Assembly (NCBI RefSeq): GCF_000517125.1 | Contig: NZ_KI912155.1 | Coordinates: 889,179-953,178, forward strand | Direction: 5' to 3' | DNA length: 64,000 nt | Source of the DNA: Arthrobacter sp. MA-N2 | GTDB lineage: Bacteria; Actinomycetota; Actinomycetes; Actinomycetales; Micrococcaceae | Shown here: piece by piece, positions 30,220-38,135 of the stretch | Layout: every line of letters starts with the position of its first letter | Position numbering within the stretch: the first letter of the stretch is position 1 | Made by a program: the position numbers and the translations under genes | The notes under the pieces: model-generated | Database searches by the model: none | The model's input: the letters and a program-made list of their open reading frames with translations, nothing else | Told to the model about the DNA's origin: nothing

Positions 30220-30279
30220 CCCGGACCTTTTCCCATGAGGCAACGTATGCGGCTACGCGGAGGTTTTTTATGAGTCAAC
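30220..30279 (-). repeat. Right IS end: two inverted copies of the ~24-bp unit
   Basis: Copies at 30220-30244 (CCCGGACCTTTTCCCATGAG...) and 30257-30279 (GCGGAGGTTTTTTATGAGTC...). They are the reverse complement of the left-end units with similar spacing; the outer one differs most. Confidence 0.7.
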
Positions 30280-30403
30280 GCGGAAGGTCCGCTGTGCGAG
30301 GCTCTCGAACGTCTTTATGCTTGTCGCTAGCGGATTGCCGACCGACCGTCAGGGACGTTAGCGGGGGTCCTCTCCGAGCCGTCGAATCGGGCGGACCCTT
30401 TTC

Positions 30404-30541
30404 CTCGTTGACTGTCTCCAGGACCCGGCCTGCGCCGCAAAGTTCGCCGCCGGCCTGAGCAAAGGCGAGGCCCGGAACACCCTCGCCCGGACATTGTTCT
30501 TCAACCGGCTCGGCGAAATCCGTGACCGCTCCTTCGAACAG
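30404..30541 (+). pseudogene. Tn3-family transposase remnant
   Basis: One frame reads [19 protein letters not shown] and then [20 protein letters not shown]. This is close to the conserved C-terminal segment of Tn3 TnpA ([22 protein letters not shown] type). After DRSFEQ the similarity stops; the QRYRASGLNLV continuation is missing, and upstream similarity fades within 20 codons. A truncated relic of an older transposon at the same edge as the IS. Confidence 0.65.
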
Positions 30542-30665
30542 CTAAATGCACTCCACCCTGAGACTGAAGCGATCCCAATCGCAGCTTGGCAGATATAACA
30601 GATGTAGAAGATTCACTCCGCTCATGGCCGGCCTCACCGTCAGTTCCAATAAAGGAGAACAACGT

Positions 30666-32735
30666 ATGACCATGGACTACATCGTCGACAAGCTGGGCGG
30701 ACGGATCGCGTTCGGCGGCGACTACAACCCCGAACAATGGCCCGAAGAGGTCTGGAAACACGACGTGGCCCTCATGAAGGAAGCAGGAGTGAACCTAGTG
30801 AGTGTCGGCATCTTCAGTTGGGCCCTCCTGGAGCCCGAAGAAGGCCGGTACGAGTTCGGCTGGCTGGACAGAATCCTCAAGCTGCTCCACAGCAACGGCA
30901 TCAGCGTGGATCTCGCGAATGCGAGTGCTTCTCCCCCGCCGTGGTTCAGCCGCAAGTACCCCGATTCACTACCGGTGAATGCCGACGGCGTCCGGCAAAG
31001 TTACGGTTCGCGCCAGGCCTTCGCGGCGTGCTCGCCGGACTATCGCCGGGCCGCAGCAGCACTGACGACGGCGATCGTGCAGCGCTACGCGGGGCACCCC
31101 GCCGTCGTGATGTGGCATGTCCACAACGAGTACGGCTGCCACAACCAACCGGATTTCGGCCCTCATGCGGAGCGCGGCTTCCAGGAATGGCTCCAGGACA
31201 GATACGGGAACCTGGACGCGCTTAACGAGGCCTGGGGCACGGCTTTCTGGTCCCAGCATTACTACGACTGGGCAGAGATCCTGCCGCCGCGCCGATCGGG
31301 AACGTGGGTGAACCCCACGCAGCAACTGGATTTCGCGAGGTTTTCCTCCGATGCCCTCCTTGAATGCTTCAATGCGGAGGCAGACATCATCAGGGCACAT
31401 TCGAAACACCCCGTGACCACCAATTTCATGGGGTTCAACATGGGTTTGAACGCTCCCGTGGATTACTGGCGCTGGTCCGGACAGATGGACGTCGTGTCCA
31501 ATGACCACTACTTGATTGCGGCCGACGAGCGGAACTTCCAAGACCTGGCCATGACGGCGGACCTCACCCGCGGCTGGGCACAGGGCAAACCGTGGCTGCT
31601 GATGGAACACTCCACCTCTGCAGTCAACTGGCAGCCCCGCAACCTTGCCAAAGCGCCGGGCGAAATGCTGCGCAATTCCCTGCAGCACGTGGCCCGCGGA
31701 ACCGACGGCGTGCTGTTCTTCCAATGGCGTGCCTCCCGCGCCGGGGCCGAAAAATACCACTCCGGACTGGTCCCCCACGCTGGCCGAGACAGCAAAGTCT
31801 GGCGCGAAGTGGTGGAGCTGGGCCGTGTCCTCGAGAGCATTTCGGAGGTGGCAGGCTCCACGGTCCGGGCCGAAGCCTGCATCATCCACGACACTGATGC
31901 ACGTTGGGGCACCGAACTGGACTCGCACCCCAGCGAGGACGCCCGGAACATCCCCGAAACGCGGCGCTGGCACGACGCGCTCTTCCGGGCGGGCGTCACC
32001 ACGGACATCCGGCAAAGCACCGATGACCTTGCCAGCTACAAATTGGTGATCGCGCCGATGCTGTACCTGGTCACGGATGAGGGCGCCGCAAAGCTCCACG
32101 AGTATGTGGAAACCGGCGGCACCCTGGTGATCACCTATTTCTCCGGGATCGTTGACGAGAACGACCACATCAGGATGGCCCCCGTCAACGGGGGCGGCTA
32201 CCCGGGGGCCTTCTCCGGACTGTTGGGCGTCAGCATGGAAGAATTCTGCCCCTTGCGTTCCGGAGATTCCGTGGGCTTGAGCCGCTTCGGCCCCGGGACG
32301 GTCTGGAGCGAGCTGGGGAAGGCAACCGGGGCGGAGGTTCTTGCCACGTTCGACGGCCAGACGCGAAGTGGTGGTTCCGGCGTCGGGCGCTCCGGGGTCG
32401 GCGGCTCGCCGGCCGTGACGCGCCGGGCCGGATCGAACGGTCAGGGTGCCGCATACTACGTGGCCACCAGTTTGGGCCGTGCGGGGCTGGCCGAACTGCT
32501 CCAGCTCCTCTGCTCCGACGCCGGGGTGGAGCCGGTCTTGGGCATTCGGCCGCCGGACGACGTCGAAATCGTCCGCCGGAGCAACGGTACCAAGGAATGG
32601 ACTTTCGTGATCAACCACAGTGCGCACGGCGTCGAGGTGCCGCTCGACGGCGTCGAGCTCCTGAGCGGAACGCCCACCGGAGGTACGCTGAACCTTACTG
32701 CCGGAGGGGTCGCGGTCGTCGCCACTCCCGCTTAG
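30666..32735 (+). CDS. Beta-galactosidase, glycoside hydrolase family 42
   Basis: 689 residues with the GH42 order: catalytic TIM barrel (about 1-390), trimerisation domain with a Rossmann-like fold (about 390-600), and small C-terminal beta domain. Acid/base Glu in WHVHNEYGCH (about 157) and nucleophile Glu in WLLMEHSTSAVNW (about 317). GGAG lies 8 bp before the ATG. No signal peptide, so cytoplasmic. A Gly/Ser/Arg-rich insertion (about 560-590) is less conserved. The DeoR-type regulator follows 30 bp later, suggesting a substrate-controlled operon. Confidence 0.93.
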   Translation: MTMDYIVDKLGGRIAFGGDYNPEQWPEEVWKHDVALMKEAGVNLVSVGIFSWALLEPEEGRYEFGWLDRILKLLHSNGISVDLANASASPPPWFSRKYPDSLPVNADGVRQSYGSRQAFAACSPDYRRAAAALTTAIVQRYAGHPAVVMWHVHNEYGCHNQPDFGPHAERGFQEWLQDRYGNLDALNEAWGTAFWSQHYYDWAEILPPRRSGTWVNPTQQLDFARFSSDALLECFNAEADIIRAHSKHPVTTNFMGFNMGLNAPVDYWRWSGQMDVVSNDHYLIAADERNFQDLAMTADLTRGWAQGKPWLLMEHSTSAVNWQPRNLAKAPGEMLRNSLQHVARGTDGVLFFQWRASRAGAEKYHSGLVPHAGRDSKVWREVVELGRVLESISEVAGSTVRAEACIIHDTDARWGTELDSHPSEDARNIPETRRWHDALFRAGVTTDIRQSTDDLASYKLVIAPMLYLVTDEGAAKLHEYVETGGTLVITYFSGIVDENDHIRMAPVNGGGYPGAFSGLLGVSMEEFCPLRSGDSVGLSRFGPGTVWSELGKATGAEVLATFDGQTRSGGSGVGRSGVGGSPAVTRRAGSNGQGAAYYVATSLGRAGLAELLQLLCSDAGVEPVLGIRPPDDVEIVRRSNGTKEWTFVINHSAHGVEVPLDGVELLSGTPTGGTLNLTAGGVAVVATPA

Positions 32736-32765
32736 CCACCCTGCCGTCCGTCCAGAAAGGCCCCG

Positions 32766-33545
32766 ATGCTCCAGGCAGCGCGCCACACCGCCATAGTCGA
32801 CGCCGTCCGGCGCGAACGGGTTGTCCGCGTCTCGGACCTCGCGCAACTGCTGGGCGTCTCCGCCATGACCGTCCGGCGGGATATTGAGTCGCTTGAGGAA
32901 TCAGGCCTCGTGGAGCGTATCCACGGCGGCGCCAAGATCCCCGGCGAGGCGCGGACCCACGAGCCTGGCTTCGAATTGAAATCGACCCAGCTGATCGCGG
33001 AAAAGCACGCAATCGCCGTCGAAGCCGCCGCACTGGTTCACGAAGGCATGGCCGTGGGCCTGAGCGCTGGAACTACCACTTATGAGCTTGCCAAGGAACT
33101 CCTGAAGGGTCCGCGGATCACGGTGGTGACAAACTCAATCAGGATCGCGGATCTCTTCCACGGTGCCTCCGGTTCGCGCCACGGCTTCCCGGTGATCGTC
33201 ACGGGAGGCGAGCGCACGCCGTCGGACGCCTTAGTGGGTCCCATCGCTACGGCCGCGCTGAAACAACTGCACGTGGACACGCTGTTCCTGGGCGTCCACG
33301 GCATGGATGCGAACGCCGGATTCACCACGCCGAACCTGCAGGAAGCCGAGACCAACCGGGCCTTCATCAGTGCGGCCCGCAACGTGGTGGTCTTGGCGGA
33401 CCACAGCAAGTGGGGAACGGTAGGCATCGCCTCGATCGCCCAGCTGGAGGAAGCCGACGTGCTAGTCACGGACTCGCAACTCGGCCAGGATGCCCGGCGA
33501 ATCCTCGCCGAAGGCGTCGGGAAGCTCAGGATCGCCGCGCTCTGA
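32766..33545 (+). CDS. DeoR/GlpR-family transcriptional regulator
   Basis: 259 residues. N-terminal DeoR helix-turn-helix (RHTAIVDAVRRERVVRVSDL then LLGVSAMTVRRDIESLEESG and VERIHGGA) and a DeoR sensor domain (GLSAGTTTYELAKEL; FLGVHGMDANAGFTTPNLQE) that binds sugar phosphates in characterised relatives. Probably represses the beta-galactosidase gene upstream; the effector is unknown. Confidence 0.9.
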   Translation: MLQAARHTAIVDAVRRERVVRVSDLAQLLGVSAMTVRRDIESLEESGLVERIHGGAKIPGEARTHEPGFELKSTQLIAEKHAIAVEAAALVHEGMAVGLSAGTTTYELAKELLKGPRITVVTNSIRIADLFHGASGSRHGFPVIVTGGERTPSDALVGPIATAALKQLHVDTLFLGVHGMDANAGFTTPNLQEAETNRAFISAARNVVVLADHSKWGTVGIASIAQLEEADVLVTDSQLGQDARRILAEGVGKLRIAAL

Positions 33546-33570
33546 GGGCCGCCCAAGTTCCCTGCCGCCT

Positions 33571-33636
33571 CCCAACTAGCTCGCAGTAGTTGTCGTTTTG
33601 GGGGCTCATAACGACAAGAACTGCGAGCTAGTTGGG
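33571..33636. repeat. Dispersed palindromic repeat, family 1, copy A
   Basis: 66-bp imperfect palindrome with outer arms CCCAACTAGCTCGCAG and CTGCGAGCTAGTTGGG and inner arms TTGTCGTT / AACGACAA around a GGGGCTCA loop. Lies between the DeoR gene and aroQ. Three more copies occur in the window. Confidence 0.88.
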
Positions 33637-33694
33637 CTGCGGCAACGGTGTAAGAAAGGCCGAACGGGCACTTCGCAGCTATAGATTGGGAAGT

Positions 33695-34159
33695 ATGACT
33701 GAAGCTCTCACCGCCACCAAAGCCGGTCGCGGCACCATCCTCGTCCTTAACGGCCCCAACCTGAACCTTCTCGGAACCCGCGAGCCGGAAAAGTACGGCA
33801 CTTCCACACTGGCCGACGTCGAACAGCTCGCCATGGCAGCCGCCGAGGCCAACGGCTTCACCGTGGACTGCGTCCAGTCCAACCACGAGGGCGATCTCAT
33901 TGACGCCATCCACGGCGCGCGCGGAACCGCCGCCGGGATCGTCATCAACGCGGGCGCATATACTCACACGTCCTTGGCACTCCGGGACGCCCTCGCGGCG
34001 GTCCAGCTTCCCGCCGTCGAGGTCCACATCACCAATGTGCACCAGCGCGAGGAATTCCGGCACCACTCCTATCTTTCCCCGGTGTGCGCCGCAGTGATCG
34101 TCGGAGCAGGAGTGCAGGGCTACAAGCTGGCCATCGACTACCTCGCCACCGCAGTCTAG
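33695..34159 (+). CDS. aroQ: 3-dehydroquinate dehydratase, type II
   Basis: 154 residues. Third step of the shikimate pathway (3-dehydroquinate to 3-dehydroshikimate). Signature [19 protein letters not shown] (about 14-32, catalytic Tyr), [15 protein letters not shown] (about 60), [16 protein letters not shown] (about 85) and [19 protein letters not shown] with catalytic His (about 112). A TATAGA-like -10 box 10-15 bp before the ATG suggests a very short leader. Confidence 0.95.
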   Translation: MTEALTATKAGRGTILVLNGPNLNLLGTREPEKYGTSTLADVEQLAMAAAEANGFTVDCVQSNHEGDLIDAIHGARGTAAGIVINAGAYTHTSLALRDALAAVQLPAVEVHITNVHQREEFRHHSYLSPVCAAVIVGAGVQGYKLAIDYLATAV

Positions 34160-34183
34160 AAGCCTCGTCCATCTCTTCCCCGG

Positions 34184-34268
34184 GGGGACATGCCCAGCCT
34201 TCACACCCTGCGCTGGACATAAACGCAATATGTCCAGTGCTCAGCTCAAGCGCTGAGCATGTCCCTAG
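34184..34268. repeat. Dispersed repeat, family 2, cluster a
   Basis: Built around the palindrome CTGGACATA...TATGTCCAG, flanked by GGGGACATGCCC on the left and GAGCATGTCCC on the right. Lies between aroQ and marP. Related clusters occur near 41.4 and 50.0 kb. Confidence 0.75.
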
Positions 34269-34278
34269 GTGGGCGGGG

Positions 34279-35463
34279 CTACTTCTTGGTGCACTGGCCC
34301 GAGGACACTGCCGTGTTCAGGGATGACGCCTGCGCCGCAACGGGTGATAGCTCCTCCATGGTCAGGGCATAGCCCACTGCCACATCCGATGTGGTCTTGG
34401 CGAAGACAACGCCAGCAACCTGGCCCTGGGTGGTGAGGAGCGGGCCGCCCGAGTTACCCGGTTGAACGTCGCCGGCAAGCTTGTAAACCTGTTCCGGGGA
34501 CGGGTTGTTGCCGTAGATGTCCGGAACCAAAAGGGTCGAGATGCCTTCCACCGCAGCCGGTTTGGACTGGAAAGGGCCACCATGCGGGTAGCCGGCGAAG
34601 GCCGCGGGCGAACCATCTGGAAGATCGGCGCTCAACGGCAGCGGCGCCGTCGGGAGATCGTCGACAGCGACGACGGCGAGGTCACGTTGGCTGTCAAAGT
34701 AGACAACTCGGCCTGGCAATGCGCCGCCGTCGGAAATTTCGACAACAGGCTGGGACACGCCGGCCACCACATGAGCGTTTGTCACCACGCGGCCAGGAGA
34801 GACCACGAAGCCGGATCCCGTCTGGTTCTGGCCGCATTGGTAGGCCGTGCCGGCGATCTTCAGCACGGAACGGGCGGCATTATTGAGCGCCGGGGTGTCT
34901 GTGCTGGTGTTCGGGATCTGCACCGGAGTCACGGGGCCGATCCCTTCGATGAGGTGCGGAATACCGTTGCCCATGACGGTGGAACGCAATTGCGCCACGC
35001 TTGCTTTAACCGGCGTGGGTGTCATGGTGTCGATGAAGCGGATTACCTTGGAATCGGCCAGTTGCTGTGAGACGAACGGCACGCCCAAGGAACTGATGCT
35101 GAAAGCCAACATGGACATGACAAGTGCCGCCACAACGAGGCTGACGAAACCGCCCAACAAGCGGTCCAAGGCGTTCAATGGCTGGATCCGCACGGCCCTG
35201 CGGACCTTTTGGCCAATCCAGGTACCGAGTCCGTGTCCCAAGACGATGAGAAGCACGGCGGAGCCTATGATGGCCGTCAATCTCCAACCGCTGTCCTTCA
35301 CCCAGTCGCCGACGAGCGGGACCGCGATGAAGGCAGCTACGGCCCCTGCAGCGAAGCCTGTGATTCCACCCAGCGTCACGAGGAAGCCGTTGCGCAGCCC
35401 GTAGATCAGGTAGGAAAGAAGCATCAGAATCAACGCCAAGTCCAATATGGTCAAACCGAACAC
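34279..35463 (-). CDS. Membrane-anchored serine protease, MarP type
   Basis: 394 residues. Four N-terminal membrane helices form a CvpA-like domain (LDLALILMLLSYLIYGLRNG; GAVAAFIAVPL; LTAIIGSAVLLIVLGHGLG; LVVAALVMSMLAF). An extracytoplasmic trypsin-like domain follows with His in TNAHVV, Asp in RDLAVVAV and Ser in QPGNSGGPLL. Two cysteines could make the regulatory disulfide described for MarP, which supports acid resistance in mycobacteria. The GTG at 35463 is preferred over the adjacent TTG because of spacing to GGAG. Confidence 0.9.
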   Translation of the reverse strand: MFGLTILDLALILMLLSYLIYGLRNGFLVTLGGITGFAAGAVAAFIAVPLVGDWVKDSGWRLTAIIGSAVLLIVLGHGLGTWIGQKVRRAVRIQPLNALDRLLGGFVSLVVAALVMSMLAFSISSLGVPFVSQQLADSKVIRFIDTMTPTPVKASVAQLRSTVMGNGIPHLIEGIGPVTPVQIPNTSTDTPALNNAARSVLKIAGTAYQCGQNQTGSGFVVSPGRVVTNAHVVAGVSQPVVEISDGGALPGRVVYFDSQRDLAVVAVDDLPTAPLPLSADLPDGSPAAFAGYPHGGPFQSKPAAVEGISTLLVPDIYGNNPSPEQVYKLAGDVQPGNSGGPLLTTQGQVAGVVFAKTTSDVAVGYALTMEELSPVAAQASSLNTAVSSGQCTKK

Positions 35464-35710
35464 CAAAGCTCCTCACCGCCGGGTAAGCCCCAATTGTAGA
35501 TGCACAGACTGACAGTCTCCCCTCAGAAGCAAGATGCCAACCGCATCCCGAAGCCGCCGCCCAGCGCAGCATTCCCGGCCGGTTAGGCCGCAGTTTCGGG
35601 CCTCTTCCGCGTGATTTCGGGCGTTTCGGCTGCCAAGTACGTCACAGAGCCGAGAAAATTCTGAAACAATGGCTGAAGCGCCACAGCCGAACTTTTACTC
35701 AGGAGATTTC

Positions 35711-36388
35711 ATGGACATCGAGGTACTGCGCCGCGCGCCCCTCTTCGCGACCCTTGACGACGACGCTTTCCGTCTGCTGACGGACGAACTCACCGAGGTG
35801 GACCTTTCACGCGGAGCGTCTGTTTTCCGCGAAGGCGATCAGGGTGACCAGCTCTACTTCATCGTGTCTGGCAAGGTTAAGCTCGGCCGCACTTCTCCGG
35901 ATGGCCGCGAATCCCTGTTGGCCATCCTCGGCCCGGGCGAGCTCTTCGGCGAAATGGCCCTGTTCGACCCCAGCCCGCGTACCGCAACGGCCACAGCCGT
36001 TTCGGAGACCCGTTTGGCAGGCTTGAAGAACGAAAGCCTCAACGCCTTGCTGCGTACCCGTCCCGAAGTATCTGCGCAGTTGCTGCAGGCACTTGCCCGT
36101 CGCTTGCGCCGTACCAACGATTCCCTGTCCGACCTCGTTTTCTCGGACGTCCCGGGTCGTGTCGCCAAGGCGCTGCTGGACTTGGCGGACCGCTTCGGCC
36201 GGCCTGCGACCGATGGCGTCCTGGTGGCCCACGAACTCACTCAGGAAGAACTGGCCCAGCTGGTCGGCGCCTCCCGCGAGACGGTCAACAAGGCCCTCGC
36301 CGAGTTCGTCCAGCGTGGCTGGCTCCGCTTGGAGGCCCGCGCAGTTGTCATCCTGGACATGCAGCGCCTCCGCCAGCGCTCCCGCTAG
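35711..36388 (+). CDS. Crp/Fnr-family regulator (GlxR/Crp-like)
   Basis: 225 residues from the ATG of MDIEVLRRAPLF, preceded by AGGAG at 5 bp. Cyclic-nucleotide-binding domain (GDQLYFIVSGKVKLGRTSPD; phosphate-binding region PGELFGEMALFDPSPRTATA) and C-terminal winged helix with recognition helix ELAQLVGASRETVNKALAEF. Size and sequence match actinobacterial cAMP-receptor proteins such as GlxR, which are global carbon regulators. Well-isolated single gene with its own terminator. Confidence 0.93.
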   Translation: MDIEVLRRAPLFATLDDDAFRLLTDELTEVDLSRGASVFREGDQGDQLYFIVSGKVKLGRTSPDGRESLLAILGPGELFGEMALFDPSPRTATATAVSETRLAGLKNESLNALLRTRPEVSAQLLQALARRLRRTNDSLSDLVFSDVPGRVAKALLDLADRFGRPATDGVLVAHELTQEELAQLVGASRETVNKALAEFVQRGWLRLEARAVVILDMQRLRQRSR

Positions 36389-36403
36389 TTTCCCGCGAGA
36401 CGC

Positions 36404-36449
36404 AAAATGCCTGGCGACACCGGAATTCCGGTGTCGCCAGGCATTTTTT
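36404..36449. terminator. Strong bidirectional terminator after the Crp-like gene
   Basis: A perfect palindrome, arms GCCTGGCGACACCGGAA and its complement, flanked by AAAA and TTTTTT. It serves the Crp-like gene on the plus strand and probably the Nudix gene (stop 26 bp away) on the minus strand. Confidence 0.92.
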
Positions 36450-36474
36450 CTGTCATCAGTGGATTTGAGTGTCG

Positions 36475-37386
36475 TTAGCGTTCCCGCTGCGGCTCTCCTG
36501 AAACCGTCCGGGCGGCTTCGACTTCGAGCATGAGCGTGCCGTCCTCGTCGACGAGCCGCGGCTTGTACATGTGCGGCTTTCGTTTGTAGCTGAGGTAAGC
36601 AATACAGCCTTGGGCAGCGGCCATCTTCTCGAGAATAATCTCCGAGCCCGGCACCAGCAATTGGCCTAGCGACAGTCCAACTGTGTTTTCTTGGCCGATC
36701 TCGTCGCCGAGAGCGGTTGTCCCGCGCTCGGCCATGAGCTTGGAAACGCACACCCAACGGCCCCAGACACCCTTGCTCGCCAGCAGGGAGGGCTGCTGGT
36801 TGACCGGAAGGGTAGCCGCGAAGTAGCGGGTGTTGAAGCGCCGGTGTGCAAAGTCCGGGCTGAGCCAGTTGACGAGCGGCTTGAGCAGGTCCGTCCGCAG
36901 CAATAAGCCGCGCTTGGCCAGGACATCCGTGAACGACTTGTCCTGGGTCGCTACGGCCTCGCGGGCTTTCATCCACTCCGGGGTGGACGTCGCCTCCACT
37001 GTGGAGGACAGGTCAGGGCCGGCCAGCAACACACCGGTTTCCTCGAACAGTTCGCGGATCGCGCCCACCACATGACGGCGGGCAAGTCCGACGTCGGCGG
37101 TCCCTAGCGCCTCAGCCCAATGCTGAGGCGAGGGGCCAAGCCAGCCGAGGGCGTCGTCGTCGGTGGGTAGCAGCGATCCGCCGGGAAACGCAACGACCCC
37201 CAACGGCGAGGAACCGGGACGGTAACCCATCCACGTTTCCAGGCCGGTGGGAGAATCGCGGAGCAGAACAACAGATGATGCAAGGCGCGCGGCGCGGGGA
37301 GTCCGTTCGCCGAGCTCAAGCCAGTTCCGTGCCGCCCCTTCGAGTTCGGGGGGTAAAGCAAACAGGCGTCGGGCTAGCTGTGGCAA
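36475..37386 (-). CDS. Nudix hydrolase family protein
   Basis: 303 residues. Nudix-like region: VVAFPGGSLLPTDDD (about 65) and, after an insertion, GAIRELFEETGVLL (about 107). The insertion and the C-terminal half (NWLSPDFAHRRFNTRYFAATLP) are typical of the NUDT19-like subgroup. Substrate unknown, possibly CoA derivatives. Start is a TTG 11 bp after AAGGA, 17 bp behind the ridA stop. Part of a ridA operon. Confidence 0.82.
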   Translation of the reverse strand: MPQLARRLFALPPELEGAARNWLELGERTPRAARLASSVVLLRDSPTGLETWMGYRPGSSPLGVVAFPGGSLLPTDDDALGWLGPSPQHWAEALGTADVGLARRHVVGAIRELFEETGVLLAGPDLSSTVEATSTPEWMKAREAVATQDKSFTDVLAKRGLLLRTDLLKPLVNWLSPDFAHRRFNTRYFAATLPVNQQPSLLASKGVWGRWVCVSKLMAERGTTALGDEIGQENTVGLSLGQLLVPGSEIILEKMAAAQGCIAYLSYKRKPHMYKPRLVDEDGTLMLEVEAARTVSGEPQRER

Positions 37387-37403
37387 TTGAATGAACCGGT
37401 TCC

Positions 37404-37940
37404 TTAGCTGAATTCAGCGATCAGCTCGACCTCAACGGGAGAGTCGAGCGGAAGGACTGCAACTCCGACGGCGGAACGCGCGTGTTGTCCTTTGTCGCCA
37501 AAGACACGCCCAAGAAGCTCGGACGCGCCATTGATTACGCCGGGCTGACCGGTGAAGGAGGTATCGGAGGCCACGAAGCCAACGACCTTCACGATGCGTG
37601 TGATGCGATCGAGGTCGCCAATGACGCTCTTGACGGCGGCCAACGCGTTGACAGCGCAGACGGCCGCATACATCTGGGCGTCTTCCGGAGATACTGTCGG
37701 CTCGTCGGACAGGCCCTCTTCGCCGCTGGAAACCTTGCCCGTAGCTTCAAGTTTTCCGTTAATGAAGGGCAGCTGGCCCGAGGTGTACACGTGGTTGCCT
37801 GAGACGACAGCCGGAACGTAGGCGGCCACTGGAGCGGCAACAGCCGGTAGGGTCAAACCGAGTTCGGCAAGGCGCTGCTCGACGGCGGATGCCGGGACTG
37901 CGGAATCCGCGCCAACAGTGGCTTCTGCGGGGGTTGTCAT
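37404..37940 (-). CDS. RidA-family deaminase-like protein
   Basis: 178 residues. RidA/YjgF fold: VVSGNHVYTSGQLPF (about 47), AQMYAAVCAVNALAAVKSV (about 88), ITRIVKVVGFVAS, and HARSAVGVAVLPLDSPVEVE near the end, where the Arg that normally binds the substrate carboxylate is present. Longer than E. coli RidA (128) by an N-terminal extension and internal insert; this is the form common in actinobacteria. Probably hydrolyses reactive enamines or imines. Confidence 0.85.
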   Translation of the reverse strand: MTTPAEATVGADSAVPASAVEQRLAELGLTLPAVAAPVAAYVPAVVSGNHVYTSGQLPFINGKLEATGKVSSGEEGLSDEPTVSPEDAQMYAAVCAVNALAAVKSVIGDLDRITRIVKVVGFVASDTSFTGQPGVINGASELLGRVFGDKGQHARSAVGVAVLPLDSPVEVELIAEFS

Positions 37941-37942
37941 TG

Positions 37943-38098
37943 TTACTGCTTCTCCCTCTTCAAGTATGCAACAAGTCCGTTTCCATCGGGCCCGGGAACG
38001 ACCTGGACAAGCTCCCAGCCGTCCTCTCCCCACTGGTCCAGGATCTGCTTTGTGGCGTGAATGATGAGCGGAATCGTCGCGTACTCCCATTTGGTCAT
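37943..38098 (-). CDS. DUF4177-type small protein
   Basis: 51 residues, MTKWEYATIPLIIHATKQIL then GEDGWELVQVVPGPDG and an LVAYLKR strand. This matches the small DUF4177 family. It ends 2 bp before ridA and is divergent from ponA with only 37 bp between starts, so the two promoters must overlap. Confidence 0.85.
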   Translation of the reverse strand: MTKWEYATIPLIIHATKQILDQWGEDGWELVQVVPGPDGNGLVAYLKREKQ

Positions 38099-38135
38099 GA
38101 AAGAAAGACTAGCCCTTGCCGGTAAAGTGGAGAAC

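Larger units (their letters stand above)
28928..30279. mobile_element. Insertion sequence with doubled terminal repeats
   Basis: About 1.35 kb containing one transposase and bounded by repeats. Each end carries two copies of a ~24-bp unit (GTTGCCTCA...ACCTCCGG), about 36 bp apart, in inverted orientation between the two ends. No target-site duplication could be recognised in the flanks, so the exact boundaries are uncertain by a few bases. It separates the daptide cluster from a Tn3 remnant. Confidence 0.75.

Noticed and set aside
28813..30279. IS disrupting the daptide operon
   Set aside because: The element ends about 115 bp before the first gene; no coding sequence is interrupted and a weak promoter remains in between.
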